Below are positions 50,359 through 63,260 of a stretch of DNA of 64,000 nucleotides, in pieces. The notes beneath the pieces were generated by a model, which saw only the letters and a list, made by a program, of their open reading frames with translations, was not told where the DNA came from and ran no database searches. Origin of the DNA: Diprion similis (Eukaryota > Arthropoda > Insecta > Hymenoptera > Diprionidae); assembly GCF_021155765.1 (NCBI RefSeq), contig NC_060117.1, positions 7,778,001-7,842,000 of the forward strand. Direction: 5' to 3'. Positions within the stretch are counted from its first letter, which is position 1, and every line of letters starts with the position of its first letter. Position numbers and translations under genes: made by a program.

Positions 50359-52438
50359 TCAAGAAGATATCGCGTGTTCTAGAACAGTGTTATCCCAGGA
50401 AGCTGTTAGTAGACAGTTGCGGTCCCATGCCAATCCACGAACAAAGTCACGATGGTTCTTATTTTCGTATATCACGTCCATCTTGTTGCTTGTATCAAAC
50501 ACCTTCACCTCTGTACTATCACAGCATCCAGCAAGGTGTTCGTTTCTATGCAAATTAAATAATGAAGGCAAACGTAAGAATGATTTCAGTTCTGTAGAAA
50601 GATTACATTCGTGTACATGGGCACTGGTAATGAATCAAACAAAACTGGTTCACACAAACCTGGCTGAATTGAATAAAAGCCTGTATACTCCTCTGGAAAA
50701 AGCTTGAGGGTTTTGGAAAACAGGTTCACTATTTGATTGCCTGACATCATGCACTAAAATTCTACCATCTGCATCTCCAATCACAAGTTCATGTACATTT
50801 TTCGGGTTCCAGGCTGCTGCAGTCAGTCCACATTCAACATTTTTGATTATACCTTGAAATAGTATTATGATACAGTTACTAATGTTACAGAGGAAACCGA
50901 ATGTAAAATATTATCAAGTATCTGAAGTTAAGCTCTTCGCATCATATAAGACACTTTTCGGCTTATGGCCGATGATTACAAAAATGAAACGAATGGTAAA
51001 GTTTAAATATTTGGGTAAAGTGTTTCAAGTTATAATTATTTTTCAACAAATTTTTCAGAGCAAAAGTCGATGACGAGGGTTGATAGCCATGATCGTAAAC
51101 CTGAATTTATTAAACACAGAGGGTTTCATAAGCTGCATACATACTGCTGGCTGGCTTTGGTTGCCTGAGATCCCATAGTAATGCATCGTGATCAAGAGAA
51201 GTAGATGCAAAGACATCTGTAGATTTGGGTTGGGCTTGTACGCAAGTCACTGTATCCGTATGAGCTGGACTAAACGTATGACTGGAGTACAACTCGACCA
51301 TATCCCAAACTTTTACACTGGAAAAATTAACGAAATTTCATTTACATTATACAGATTCATAATTCAGAATGAATCAACTAAATATATCAGCATCAGTTGA
51401 GTATAACTTATTGCAATAAGTTATACTCACGTACGTTCAAGTATGTGCACATTACTTAATACAATTTTGTTTAAATAATTCATAAAAACAAATGTTGCAA
51501 AAACCATAAACTAGGCAATTGCTTTTGAAATATACACAGAAGCACCTGCTGTAAGGTTAACGAATACCAGCTAAGAGTAGCTTTTACCAAATTAAGGGCC
51601 ACAGAATTGAGTCACAATGTGAGCAGTTTGGACTAAATAAAATAAGGTTCTACCTAGAACCTAGAACCTTTTTCCACAGCATAAGATGAATAGATCTGAG
51701 TTTTTGCCATTTATTAAAGTTAACTTATATTAATCTTTTAAAGCAGTTTTTTTGCTAATACCAATAATCCATTCCTCCTGTAACTAGACGGGTGTTTCCA
51801 TCAAAGGCTGATATGGAGGTGATGGCATCATCATGTTCAAATGAGTATCCTAAACACTGTAATTCATAGCTATGCGTATCAGCCATCTCATTTATACTAA
51901 GAATCTGAAGAACTCCACTGTCCTCACAGATTACAAATTTGTTAGTTCCATTTAAGCATGCACCATCGCATACACCACTTTCAGTTTTCATAGCGGTTGT
52001 TGCTTTATCTCTATTGAAGTCGGTATGATCCTTGTAATACCAGACAGTGCCATTCCAATAACGGTCAGTCATATTACTCGCACCTAATATCGCGCCAATA
52101 CCTGTAAATCATTAATTTGATTGTGATTGGAACGGTAGTTTTATTTAAACAAGCGTGCAAGCCACAAGTGAAAACAAGGCTTTCAGTACTTTCAACAACA
52201 GCATCTCAGAGGCGGAGAATAATATATAGTAACTCATACCGACAGTTTGTTGCCATAAATGTTCTAGTGATAGAAATTTTAGGTGGCATTTATGCCGGGT
52301 AACCTCAAAAATATTACCGTCAGAAACTAAGATGAACTGCAGATGCCGATCAACATTCGGCGGTATATCGGCGGGAGTCATGTTTCTGTAAATCTCTGCA
52401 TTTAAATTAGGATCCATCGCTGAATTACCGAACTCCAT
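50359..52438 (-). CDS. Wdr77: Methylosome protein 50 / WDR77 (valois-like)
   Basis: WD-repeat partner of the arginine methyltransferase PRMT5; it presents Sm proteins, histones and, in insects, germ-plasm substrates for symmetric dimethylation. Minus-strand exons 52438-52318, 52101-51762, 51317-51145, 50852-50660 and 50545-50359 (121+340+173+193+187 = 1014 nt) give 337 residues, against 342 in human. Recognisable stretches are HDDAITSISAF and CVKVWDM (repeat 3), HTDTVTCVQAQ...HDALLWDLRQPKPASS (the human counterpart reads ILLWDTRCPKPAS), ECGLTAAAWNP...GDADGRILVHD, and near the C-terminus NHRDFVRGLAWD...TASWDNTV, matching the human HRDFVRDATW region. The ring is built from irregular WD repeats, as in the family. 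The start is uncertain: in-frame ATGs lie at 52462, 52438 and 52417; 52438 is taken as the best compromise. Confidence 0.93.
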
Positions 52439-52660
52439 TATTACAAAATAATTAATACACAAAGTTGGTTTATAGTTCTCAACAACTTAGCGCGTCTCTT
52501 GTCTGCCACACGTGTGGTGTGGATCCGAATCATCCTAATTCCCATGATCATGGAGTAGAAGGAGACAAAACTATAGGAATGAAAATGAGATTACAGTATA
52601 GTTGGCGCTGTTAACAGTGCAGACATTCTGAAAATAAATTATAATTGAGTTCGGCCTTCT

Positions 52661-52797
52661 AGAGGCTTATTACGGTTTCTCGTCTTTTCACATTTCCCGT
52701 CATCCAAGAATTCTGATTGGTTCATTGAATTTTGCGAACTAATCAGAATGCTTTGATGGGTGGAAATCTAAGAAGTGAACAACCGTAATAAGCCTCC
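52661..52797. repeat. Hairpin MITE, about 137 bp
   Basis: Left arm AGAGGCTTATTACGGTTT... and right arm ...AACCGTAATAAGCCTCCT are inverted. Pairing continues through ATTCTGATTGGTTC against GAACTAATCAGAAT to an almost loop-free centre, so the whole element could form one hairpin. It lies about 220 bases upstream of the WDR77 start. Confidence 0.85.
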
Positions 52798-53056
52798 TAA
52801 ACCACACACACCATCACGTACGAAAAACGCGGAAGGTGTTGCGGCATCCCAAAGGTTAATTAGAATAAGTTCGGCGCCGAAACCAATAATGGAAGCATTA
52901 TCCCAAAGAAATACACATGTTTCATCATATTTCGCTATCCGGATGAATAAATTTCCACTAATTTCTGCGGATAGCCGGACGATTAGACGAAAATTATTCC
53001 GCCGGTAGCCGGTGAACTGGCCTTGGCTTTTCTACAACAGTATCTTTGTCCAATGA

Positions 53057-53064
53057 TGACGTCA
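53057..53064. promoter_or_regulatory. CRE/ATF site TGACGTCA
   Basis: Second copy of TGACGTCATAA, 619 bases upstream of the WDR77 ATG and 1.28 kb upstream of the VAP ATG, in the divergent intergenic space. Confidence 0.4.
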
Positions 53065-54345
53065 TAACCCCAGCTTGACAATTTTATAATTTTAATAAAT
53101 CAGAAGAAGGGGTTAACTGTTAAACAATTGTAACAATCAATTATTGCCCTTCGAATGATTCTATATCGATATATGACGGAATTATTGAAAATATTACATT
53201 TTATACATTATTGTCGGCTAGATATATGTAGAATTTTTTACTATTTTTGAAAAAAAGATCGGTTCATTATCAAACAATTCTAATTCCACTACAATCATCT
53301 AGATACGAACTGCAAATAATTCCGTTAATTAAATTAGATTATATTGATGGTTTGTCGGCTAAACTCTTATTAATGTGTCTTTCGAAATGTGCGGCTTACG
53401 CTAAAAATTTCCTAGGAGTGAGAGGAGAGATTTTAGGACATACAGTAGAAGTAGAACAAGAGACAGAAATATGAAAATTGCAGCTATTAGTCCCGGCAAA
53501 TTGTCTGCTAAATAAATAACGAAATGCTTCGAAGGCCTAGAACTAGCATAACATTTCCTCTTCATGCAAGATCCAACGCGTGTCAAATCTAGGGGTGATC
53601 AAAAAAAAAAAAAAAAAAAAAAATTCTCACAGAAAGTGCGATTGAAGAACGGGGATAAGCAAGGTCAACAATGGGCTCATTCGATTATGGCTTCGGGCAA
53701 GCTAGCAGACGATTATCAGGGCGCTTTGTTGTCATAAAACGATTATTGCTGGTCAAAAGATTGCTCCAAGCACATAAAAACATTATAATCGAACGCGGCT
53801 ATTGACAATAAGATGAAAACACGACTCGGAATGAAGATACGTGGAATAGAATGTCGATGTGTCCGTTTACTGCGTGAACATGATATATTTACAGATGACA
53901 TGTGTCGCGTGCGCATGTGCGTTCATACGAATTACGCTTCAAGGCTGATTTCCACGAAAAATTCAAACGACTTCAACCGAGTGCGCTGAGCATTCCATTG
54001 GCGCATTCCGCTGGACAAAAGCTGCAATTGGCTCATTAAGCTGTCTCGTAGTGTTCATAGAAATGAGCCGTTAAGCTTGGCGTAGTAGTGAATATGATTA
54101 GCGTGGTAGAGGTCGGTGGGGAATGACGTAACGCAAGAAGAGACTTCAGGCTATACATAATTTCCGTAAATGACGCATGCGTATTTTGTGAAAACTGCAA
54201 ATCAGAATTAGTTCAACGGAATCCCAGCTAGTGGAAGTGAGCGCGGGGTTGCAAGGAGAAAATTTTCTCATCAAGTGTTTAATAAATCTGTCACATTACG
54301 GTCGGGACGAGAGGATAAAATACCGCGAGGCGAGGCGTTAAAAAC
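53065..54345. promoter_or_regulatory. Divergent upstream region, VAP side
   Basis: Contains a poly-A run near 53600-53622 and NRF1-like GC-rich motifs GTGCGCATGTGCG (about 53896) and ACGCATGCGT (about 54174). The last 300 bases are GC-richer and probably hold the VAP leader. No TATA box was seen and no extra gene is supported. Confidence 0.45.
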
Positions 54346-57300
54346 ATGGCTAAGCCCGAGCAGATTTTAATTATCGAACCACAGGGCGAACTGCGGTTCA
54401 GGGGTACGCGGGTTCTCTCATTTACTTTCAATACACACAATGCATTTCGCATATATACACGCTTCATACTTCGTAGCGGTGTGGCGATACGACACGGACA
54501 CGGCATCGTAGAACAGCGTTTGACTGTGTGCCGGATATCCGTGCCTTTCGACTATCAGTTACTCCGCATTTTTCATCGTCCACGTTTCGTCCTGCTCGCA
54601 CTTTACCCGCAGAACCTAAACTCCCGTTCCTAACCCGTCTCATTTACGTCGACGTCGCTGTCAAAGTTTTATCTTTTCCGAGTTTACACAGCCGCTCCCC
54701 CCCTTCTCATCTATTCCTCCTTCCTCCCCCCCCTCTCTCTCCCTTTAACATCCACCAATCATCATTTCCCTTTACCTTATCTTCGCCCGCTTTTCCACAT
54801 GTCTCTTATTCTCCCCAAGACCAGACACTCGGACTTTGCTTTTTCTCCTCCATATATCAACGCTCATCGACAACTCCCTTCCTGCCAGCACCTGCTGCGC
54901 TTAATTATTATGCTATTTTCATCCGTCGTGTGGGAGTGGCCCTTCTAGCAAAATATACTTTTCATTACTGCCATTCGTTTCAGATGTATATCTATTATTT
55001 TACAGACTGTCTTCTATTACGACTCCTTAGCCGGTGCTTATATGTATTTTTAGGTATTCACACTACGTTTACTTGGCCAGGGAATTCATCTCTCCAGATC
55101 TTCGATTACTCCGTTTCACCTAATTATTAATGATTGTGGGACGATCGTTTCACTCGGCGTAGAATTCGGTTTTCATTTCTTTCTAAAACTCACAAAACTT
55201 TCATTCGCCAATTTCTCACTTCTGTACTTTCGATCGAACAGCAAGTGTTGCATTTGTTTGTTTAAAATGAATTCTAAATGGTACAAGCAAATGAAAAATA
55301 TGTAACTGTTTCAATTTTGACAAAACAAAAAGATGTTTTTACTATATCTTGATTTCAGTCTTCGGTAATAATCTTTTGTTGATATCTAACTAATCAAAAT
55401 GCGTTAATTTCATATTATAATTGTCAAGAACGATTACTTGGCTCTTAAGCAAACTGAGAGCTGCTTAGACAAGGGATTTCTGTTTCACATATTTAATGAC
55501 ATCAACTACTTCTAGGTGATGAAGTAATCTTAAGAAATAGATCCTTGATCAAATACTCAGATAATTTTCATTGAAATGTGATTCCCTAAATTCACACTTG
55601 CAAATTCATTTACAATTCATCTTTATTCCAAGGTGTAATCAGCACCTCAGTATCACAGTGAATGCAAATAGATATTTGTTGTTTGGACAATTTACCAAAG
55701 TTCTTTTCAACGTTGCTAACAACATATTTTACATAAGTTCCATAGTACAGTCGTTGCGAGGTAAAAGCGTTATCTCATAAATTTATGTGTGAAAGCAATT
55801 GTCATGCAAATGTAGGAATCGCCTGATACGGAATAAAGAATACAAGCAAAACAAAAAACACAACACATGAGTTTAAAGTACACGAAAATACGATTTAACT
55901 TCTTGTTTTTTTCTTTCTTTTGCAGGACCTTTTACATCTCCGGTCACAACGTATATGAAACTGACCAATCCCTCGGACCACAAAGTGTATTTTAAAATAA
56001 AGACGACTGCCCCTAAGAAGTACTGCGTCCGGCCCAATTCTGGCGCTCTTAAGCCTAAGGGTGTCACTGAAATAGCAGGTACTTTCCACTCTTCGATGGA
56101 AAATGGATTTCATATTTATAGACAATCACTAGCGTTCACCAAGTGATTTTTTACTGTAAAAATTTTTAGATTATCCTCTTTACTACCAAAGTTTGCTAAA
56201 GTAATTTTTAGTCTGACCAGAATTTAATGCCGTAATAATCTTTATAGAACCGTAAAATTGTTCTGAACCTGGTTGATAACATGCCGTTTTATTTTCTTAT
56301 CTGTTCTGGATATTCAAGTTTTTGGCCGCATGATTTGAAAATAGTTGTACATTCGTGTAAATTATATAAATACAAGATTTGGTTTTTCATTTTAAGCAGG
56401 TTTTAGTTGGAATCAATGTGTTTATTGCATTTTAAACATATTTTATAATAATCTCTCTTTTCCAATCAATATGCAAGTCTATTAATACATGAAACAAGAC
56501 TTTTGGATTTTGCGTAAATTATATGCGATATTAGTTATTCAGAAGTTGTTTCTTTTTTTTTATTAGTATTAGGTTTAGTTTTAACTAATATTTATGGCGT
56601 ATGAGATTTCTTAATATTAAATTTCTTTCACAGTATGCTTACAACCATTTGACTTTGTTCCTGGCGAGAAAAATAAACACAAGTTTATGGTTCAAACTAT
56701 GATAGCTCCTGAAGGTGACAACGAAGATGGAGTCAACGATTCGTTGGTACGTTTTACTGGTCTGAACACATTTTAAGCATCAAAAATTTTATTTTACTCG
56801 TCAGCGTACGTACAGATTTCAATGCATGAGCTGTAAAAATAAGAAATATCCTCAAGGCTATCAAATGATTCTTATACAGCGGAAAGAAGTCTGATTTTGT
56901 TTCGAATATGTTTGTAATTAAAAATGATAGCTATTGAAAAAACTACATCGCATGATATAAACTTATCATGAATAGATCAGTGTATCCGAAAAAATGTGAA
57001 GCAAAGTTTTTAGGACAACAAAATACACTTATAAACATAATTAATGCCAATTTCAGTGGAAGGACATAAATCCAGATCAGCTAATGGACTTCAAACTGAA
57101 GTGTGTCTTCGAAAATCCAGTAAGCAATACTACAGCTCCGAGCAGCGATGGTGCGGATGATGATAAAAACAAGGGGATCGGCGATTCTGTCAAATCATCT
57201 CCCAAGGTGAGTTCTAAGATTGTAATACTTTGCGTATTGTTTTAATTCACATATTGTTTCTGAATTTTTATTTCATTTTCTGTTGATCTAGCCACATGGA

Positions 57301-58408
57301 AAGATGGAGGAAGAACTGATGAAAGCGGCACTCGAAGTAAAGCAACTCAGGGAGGAAGAGAGCAATCTTAGGCAGGAAAACCTTCAGCTGAAGGTAAATC
57401 AATTCTCCATTTCATATTTATGACAATTTTATTTCTATTTTATACAACATTCATATTCTAACTCGTTTTCCTATACATATTGAATGCTGTGCGGTGATAA
57501 TTTGCTGACAAACGATTACACATTCACATAATACCTCCGTCTTATTGTATTCGTATTTCATTTCCTTAGGCTCGTTTTATATCGCTGTACGTAGTTTGTT
57601 CTACCTTGTATTAATTCATTGTATTTTCACGTTTATGGTTTGACCTAATCTTCCAATCAACACTTCTGTCGATTTCTGAGAAGGTGAATCATAGCTTGCT
57701 TATCTTAGTTTTTTCACCACTGCTTTTATCATTTCAAAGGCACAAAGGTTGAAGGAATTTTGCCAAAGGAGTGACGAAATCATCTATCATTTGACGACAG
57801 GGTGATCATTTTAAATTAGATACAAAGAAAACATCGTCAAGTTCAAATTATAAGTATCATCTATTTTCCGACCTTGTTCAGATTTATGTATCGCTGAATT
57901 CATCAGTTTAGTTACAATATTTTAGTGCTACTTCACTAGTGTAAACAGATTCTTTGTTCTAGAATACCCTTTAAATAGTTTGAGATAAGCGTTTTACTTT
58001 CCAATCTACTAATTTTGCTTATTCTCTGCAAAGCCCTGATTTTACCTTTTTCTAATTTTTTCATATACCCGTCTTGTTTGTTACAAAAAAATTAAGCTTC
58101 TATGATTTGTTCATAATCTGTATAGCATAAAAAATCATCAATTATATGTGGTAACGTTGAGAAAAAACTTTATCAAGATTTGAGCCGATGACTTGAATTC
58201 AATCTGTGAATTTTGATAACAGGAAGAGCTTATAAGATCGCGGCATGCTGCATCGGGCACAGCGACTGTCACCAGTGGAAATATGGCGGCACTTGCGGGA
58301 CTGACAGCGAACAGTGGCGACAAGTTAAATCCGACTAAAATTCCTACCAGTGTACTCATCGCCATTGCCATGGTGGTGGTTGGATATTTGCTGGGGAAGT
58401 TAATCTGA
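54346..58408 (+). CDS. Vap33: VAMP-associated protein VAP-33 (VAPA/VAPB orthologue)
   Basis: Tail-anchored ER protein whose MSP domain binds FFAT motifs of lipid-transfer and tethering proteins at membrane contact sites. Exons 54346-54403, 55926-56078, 56634-56746, 57057-57206, 57292-57393 and 58223-58408 (762 nt) give 253 residues. The MSP domain spans about 5-125; it starts [12 protein letters not shown] and carries the VAP signature [15 protein letters not shown], where P56 corresponds to the human VAPB proline altered in ALS8. An acidic and Ser-rich linker (about 127-158) is followed by a coiled coil (about 159-199, [20 protein letters not shown]). A single C-terminal membrane anchor (about 233-253, [18 protein letters not shown]) contains the GxxxG-like GYLLG. 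Intron 1 is 1.5 kb and pyrimidine-rich. An alternative last exon is possible at 57740. Confidence 0.97.
57740..57805 (+). other. Candidate alternative last exon of VAP-33
   Basis: After a pyrimidine-rich acceptor (CATTTCAAAG) the frame in phase with exon 5 reads [20 protein letters not shown], then Gly and TGA. Splicing exon 5 to it would give a VAP of about 213 residues lacking the membrane anchor. No matching downstream donor keeps phase with exon 6, so it fits as a terminal exon only. Confidence 0.3.
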
Positions 58409-58678
58409 GCACACCTGCCTTGCCGATAACTCCAGCCCTCCCCCCCCCTCTCTCGCCCCTCCCCCATACCCAAATCTTTTCATGGCTGAACCGCTGCGTG
58501 GTTCATCGCCATTAGCACGAAGCGTAATCGTCTCAAGTCGTCCTGTTAATTAATTGTTCATTGAGAAACGAAAAGAAAAAAAAAAAAAAAAAAAATATTT
58601 GAAACCAAATTTTATCGTGGTTAACATTAATCGAGTCATCCTGTAGGGCATTGTGCTTACTTTTTTTTTTTAAATGCA

Positions 58679-58858
58679 AATAAAATATCTGGGAGTTTTT
58701 TTTTTTTTTTTTTTCAAGCTTTTCTTCTTAAATATCTTTTAAAACTTTAATTTTCCAAATGACTTGACTGATGTTTTGAAACGCTCAACACTGCGAAACT
58801 CGACTATGCGTATAAATACATACAATGCAGATTTTGTCTGTTAATGAAATTTAATAAA
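58679..58858 (+). terminator. Polyadenylation signals of VAP-33
   Basis: AATAAA at 58679-58684 and 58853-58858, 270-450 nt after the stop; long poly-A/T tracts lie between. Confidence 0.55.
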
Positions 58859-59100
58859 TTGAAATAATATGACGATAGCAGATGTTATAGAATTGATTCT
58901 CAATAACGGCAAGTCTATTCCTTCTTTCTTCGTTTTCTGTTTTTTTTTTTTTGTTTTTTTTTTAAAACTTTTGTTCCTTCCATGTCTTTGAAACCATGTC
59001 GCCACTAATAAGTATGTAAATTATGGAATTATTGATAAATGTTATAATAAATAGTACGAATGATATTATGTTTAAATCAGACCGCATAACTGTATACATA

Positions 59101-59138
59101 TACACACAAACACACATACACACACGCACACACACACG
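59101..59138. repeat. Imperfect (CA)n microsatellite
   Basis: CA units broken by single T or G substitutions. Confidence 0.9.
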
Positions 59139-60201
59139 TGCATATTACACACCTGATATATTACATCGAATCGAACTTTGTTGTACATAATGCATTAAAA
59201 TTGAAAATTCATAAACTGATGATATCAGGGTGGGGGTGACGGGTGAATAAGTAGTGATGCACAATGTGGCGAACTTGGGCATAATAAACGTCGGATGTGT
59301 AACTCTGGCAACGGCTCGCTGTGCGTAAGTTGTTGACGCATTCAATTTATCAACGCTTCAAGTGTAATTTTTATTTATTTATGTTTCTCTAATAAAAATT
59401 GAACTAAAGATTTAAAGAAAGAAGAAAAAAAAAAAAAAAAAAAACAATTAAAAAAAAAAAGAGAAGGAGAAAGGAGAGAAAAAAAGAACACGCAAAATAC
59501 AATTAAATCAAAATAAAGGTAATACCCAGCTGTCGAAATGGTGTGAGTATATTGCTTAAATCCTGACATCCAAATATTTCGATTTTCGTTTTATACCTAA
59601 GAGTGGTGCATGGTGTGCAGAGACATGGTCAATTGCAAATTACTGTTGAGAAGAAAAAGGGTGAAAAACAAAACGAAAACTTTGGGGAAAGCTGAAAATT
59701 TTTAACGCGTCCTATGCCACTTACGTACGTTCATTTATCAAACAAGACGGCACATCATTGCTTTAAAAATAGGTGCAAGGCGTTGAAAATCGATTAGTGA
59801 AATCAGTTGTCGTTTCTTTGATTTTATTTGTTTATTCTATTTTCTTTTTTCTTTTACCGTTTTCAATTTTATATTATAAAAATAATCAGGAAATTGGCTC
59901 CACATTTAATCGTACACTAATTACATACTTGTATTGTATCGCAAAGCGGGAAACTTTTTACAACTTTGATGTCTTGAATGGAACTTTCGTATCCAACTTG
60001 TTAAACGATCCAGATTGTAGAACAATTGATAGCTGAATTTCTGTGTTCACGGTAAAACTTATCAGGCCAAAGTCTTGTGGAACGGAATACTTAGCGAGGG
60101 CTTATTTCGCTCTATGAGACTCGCAGCCTTGATCTACGCGTGTGTATATTTACAAGTGAAAAGTAGGATTATGACTGAGAGTTATAATAAGAGTAAAATA
60201 T

Positions 60202-60224
60202 GAGAGAGAGAGAGAGAGAGAGAG
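60202..60224. repeat. (GA)n microsatellite
   Basis: About eleven GA units; GAGA factor sites are possible. Confidence 0.93.
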
Positions 60225-61809
60225 TGAGATAAATAGAGAGAGCACAAGGGAGGGGTTTTATTAAGTGGTATAATAAATGGGTGCTAGGTTTTGGCTGACT
60301 AGGCAGCGATTTATTCTCTAGCTGTAGCTAGGACAAGATCGATGTAATGTAATTGTGATTTAGTTTACTACTAAATAAGGTAAACGTCAACGTTGATACT
60401 GCGAACGGGTGAACTTCTCTCACGATACTTCAGAAACAAGTTTTAGCAACAAGTTACCTCACGCTTGTAACGTTACGAAGAATTCCAGCCAATGTTTGAG
60501 AGAAGAACCGGCGGTCATCCTACTACAATCATAAGTCCACCTTAAGAATGTGCAGGAGATTTGGTTTTCACTTTTATTTGAACGAATTATTATCGATATG
60601 ATATATTATAATATAGTGTGATCAGGAATAGAACGAATAGAGTTTTTAAAATATGAAACGTACTTTGTGTCCTGATTGTTATTGTAAGAATGTAGTTCCT
60701 TATATTTCTGGTACATGTTCTGTGAACGAATCCGATATAAACGTACTAAAACTATTGTGCCTATTTAAGCACTCTGTTTTCGTTTTTTTAATCATACTAA
60801 GAAAAATGAAAATAACTTCGATCGATAAATTAAATTTAAGATCGCCTCAGGATTGACATCGGTTCCAAGCAAGAATTTCATCCGATGAAGTATCAATGCA
60901 CGACTTTCACGTGTAATATTAGACCAGGTATATTTTGCTATAGATCTCGGAAGGCAATTTGGAATCTGTTCGTACAGTTTTTTCATTTATCCTTTAAAAG
61001 TGATTTAAGCATCTAAGTTTCAATTACTGGGTGATAATTCAGAAAGTTTAGTCACAGAATTCGGGTTACTAGCAAATCACCACGCAAGTGTTTTTTATAT
61101 CCCCGTTGCGAGATTGTTGTAACAGGTCATTTGTTGATAAATGTTTAAATTTACGTTCGAGTTTTCTACAACTTTAACTGGATTCATAATCGATCCAGTG
61201 TATGATTTATTTCATACGATAATTCGACCAATTTTTTTTTTTTTTTATTTAGAATTTATTTATCAGTAACCAGCTTATCGTTCATTGCGAAGTTAAATGA
61301 ACGTGCGCAAAGGAATTTTTTCTCTAATCTTACGTCGTGTACAATATCGCGCAGAGAGTCCGTGTTTGTAAGATCTACAAAATTTTAAACACGCTATTTC
61401 AACAATATACATAACACATGCTTTAATACAGATGAAAGTGAAAGTCGTCGGTTAGAGTGAATAATAAGTGGCATAATGTGTTGAATGTCAATGAATGTAC
61501 ATTCATTTCACTTTTATCTCGATTTTACACGATTTTACGTTCCATCAGACGAATCAAACTTATTCTTCTGGTCGAACATATCGCGCTTCGGATTATTATT
61601 ATCGAATTTACACTTTGATTAGATGTACAAAATATACGTATGATATACTTGAATTTACTTCAGTTCCCTCGATTTTTATTGTAATTAATACAGACACCCA
61701 ATGTAATGTAATAACTAATTTTTACCCAATTTCAAGCTGTTATCATATAGATATAATAATAATAAACAAATAAACAATAATAATATTAATGATAATGATA
61801 ACCTAAGGA

Positions 61810-61821
61810 AATAATAATAAC

Positions 61822-61854
<33 letters not shown>
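61810..61854. repeat. (AAT)n microsatellite
   Basis: About fourteen AAT units with one CAA interruption. Confidence 0.93.
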
Positions 61855-61855
<1 letters not shown>

Positions 61856-62311
61856 GTGTTAATCGGTGAATCGCGATACTCTTTTCCTTGTCTCAGCTGC
61901 AGCCATGTTTACTTTTCTTTTCTCAAAATCGCAATTGGCAGTTATAACAAATCTCGTTTTTATTCATCAACGTTGTTCGTTTGCCATGTTGATTGTTTGA
62001 TTCCATGTTGAATACTAATTGTGTAAATAAAATTCTTCAGGACAAAACAATAGTAACATCGAAGTTTCTGTGAGCTTAAATTTTCCTTTTAAATATCAAT
62101 CGGATTTAGTAATGAAAATGTGACTTATTCTAATGTTTAATTGAAAAATGAATAGGTCAGAAGAATAGGTTTTGAAGTTCAATGGAATTTTATTAACGAT
62201 TGTTCTGTAGAAAGTATATTTGTGTAACGCAAGCATGTTTTACACGTTTTTTTATCCATGCTTTTCGTACACAAAGTACTCGTTTCTATGACGGTGGAGT
62301 GAGTCTGCGAA

Positions 62312-62322
62312 TGCGCATGCGC
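62312..62322. promoter_or_regulatory. NRF1-type palindrome TGCGCATGCGC
   Basis: Perfect match to the NRF1/erect-wing consensus in a locally GC-richer patch. It may mark the promoter of a gene to the right of the window, but no exon was seen. Confidence 0.4.
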
Positions 62323-63260
62323 TGCTGCAAACTAATCTGACATTACGTGAACCTAACCTCAATTTTGTGCTTCGTGAAAAATCGCGTAATATACTCTTGT
62401 TGTGTAAAGAATCGTGTGCATAAATTTGTTGCATAATATACTATTTTAGTACAATAATGCCACAAAATCGTTCCATCAGTTTGAATTGGAGTTTTGCGCT
62501 AGAACTATTCAATTAATTTGTTACATATTCGTTTGAAATATTGTTAGTAGTACAGCGAACGACCACCAGGCGTTATAGCGACGTTCGCCTCTCTCGTAAC
62601 AAAAATCATCTCTATACGTCATTAGTAACGTCCAATATTCAGGATCAATGTAAGAATACCTCTACATAAACGACGAATGATCGTTCCTCGTCAAATTTTT
62701 GCCCTACTGTAAATAATCATGTCTTAAATCGTAAAATATCATGACCGAAATCAAGGTGTAATTATGATTTATCTTGTAAATTTGACTCAATATGCCAAAA
62801 ATTACAATTTTTGTTTTGAATGGCATCTCGATTTTTTTTTTATTATTCCGCGTCATACATAGTACTGACGATTAGTTGTGAGTTAGCCAATAGTAAACTG
62901 ATGAAAGCATTTGTGGCTTTTAGAAGTAATTACTGAAGATTACGTATATTTCCTAGTTCAATTCGCAAAAAGATAAATGATAAGTTAAAGCCCTATAAAT
63001 ATTACTCGCTTTCGTTAGAGCTTCAATATTAATAGATCGCTTATTTCATAGAGGAGTTACCGGACCCAGACGAGAATAGAGCATTTCATGTGAAAAGCTC
63101 GAGGGGACGCATGACATAATTTCAATGCTCTAAAAATGAGGAGCTAAATTTATAGATCTTACACGCAACTAAGTAGGTATACATACTGCTGTGATCGAAT
63201 ATTACATCGGATTCCGTTTATTGTATCAAACTAAGTATTACACACGTATATAGTATATTA

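Larger units (their letters stand above)
58859..63260. other. Gene-free stretch with microsatellites
   Basis: No supported gene. May contain an extended VAP 3' UTR at its start. Contains an imperfect (CA)n at 59101-59138, (GA)n at 60202-60224 and (AAT)n at 61810-61854. A GC-richer patch around 62280-62350 carries an NRF1-type site. Confidence 0.5.

Noticed and set aside
54528-55130. 200-codon open frame in VAP intron 1
   Set aside because: It is a translation of pyrimidine-rich intron (Pro/Ser/Leu/Phe-rich) with no domain; the VAP exons on both sides are certain.
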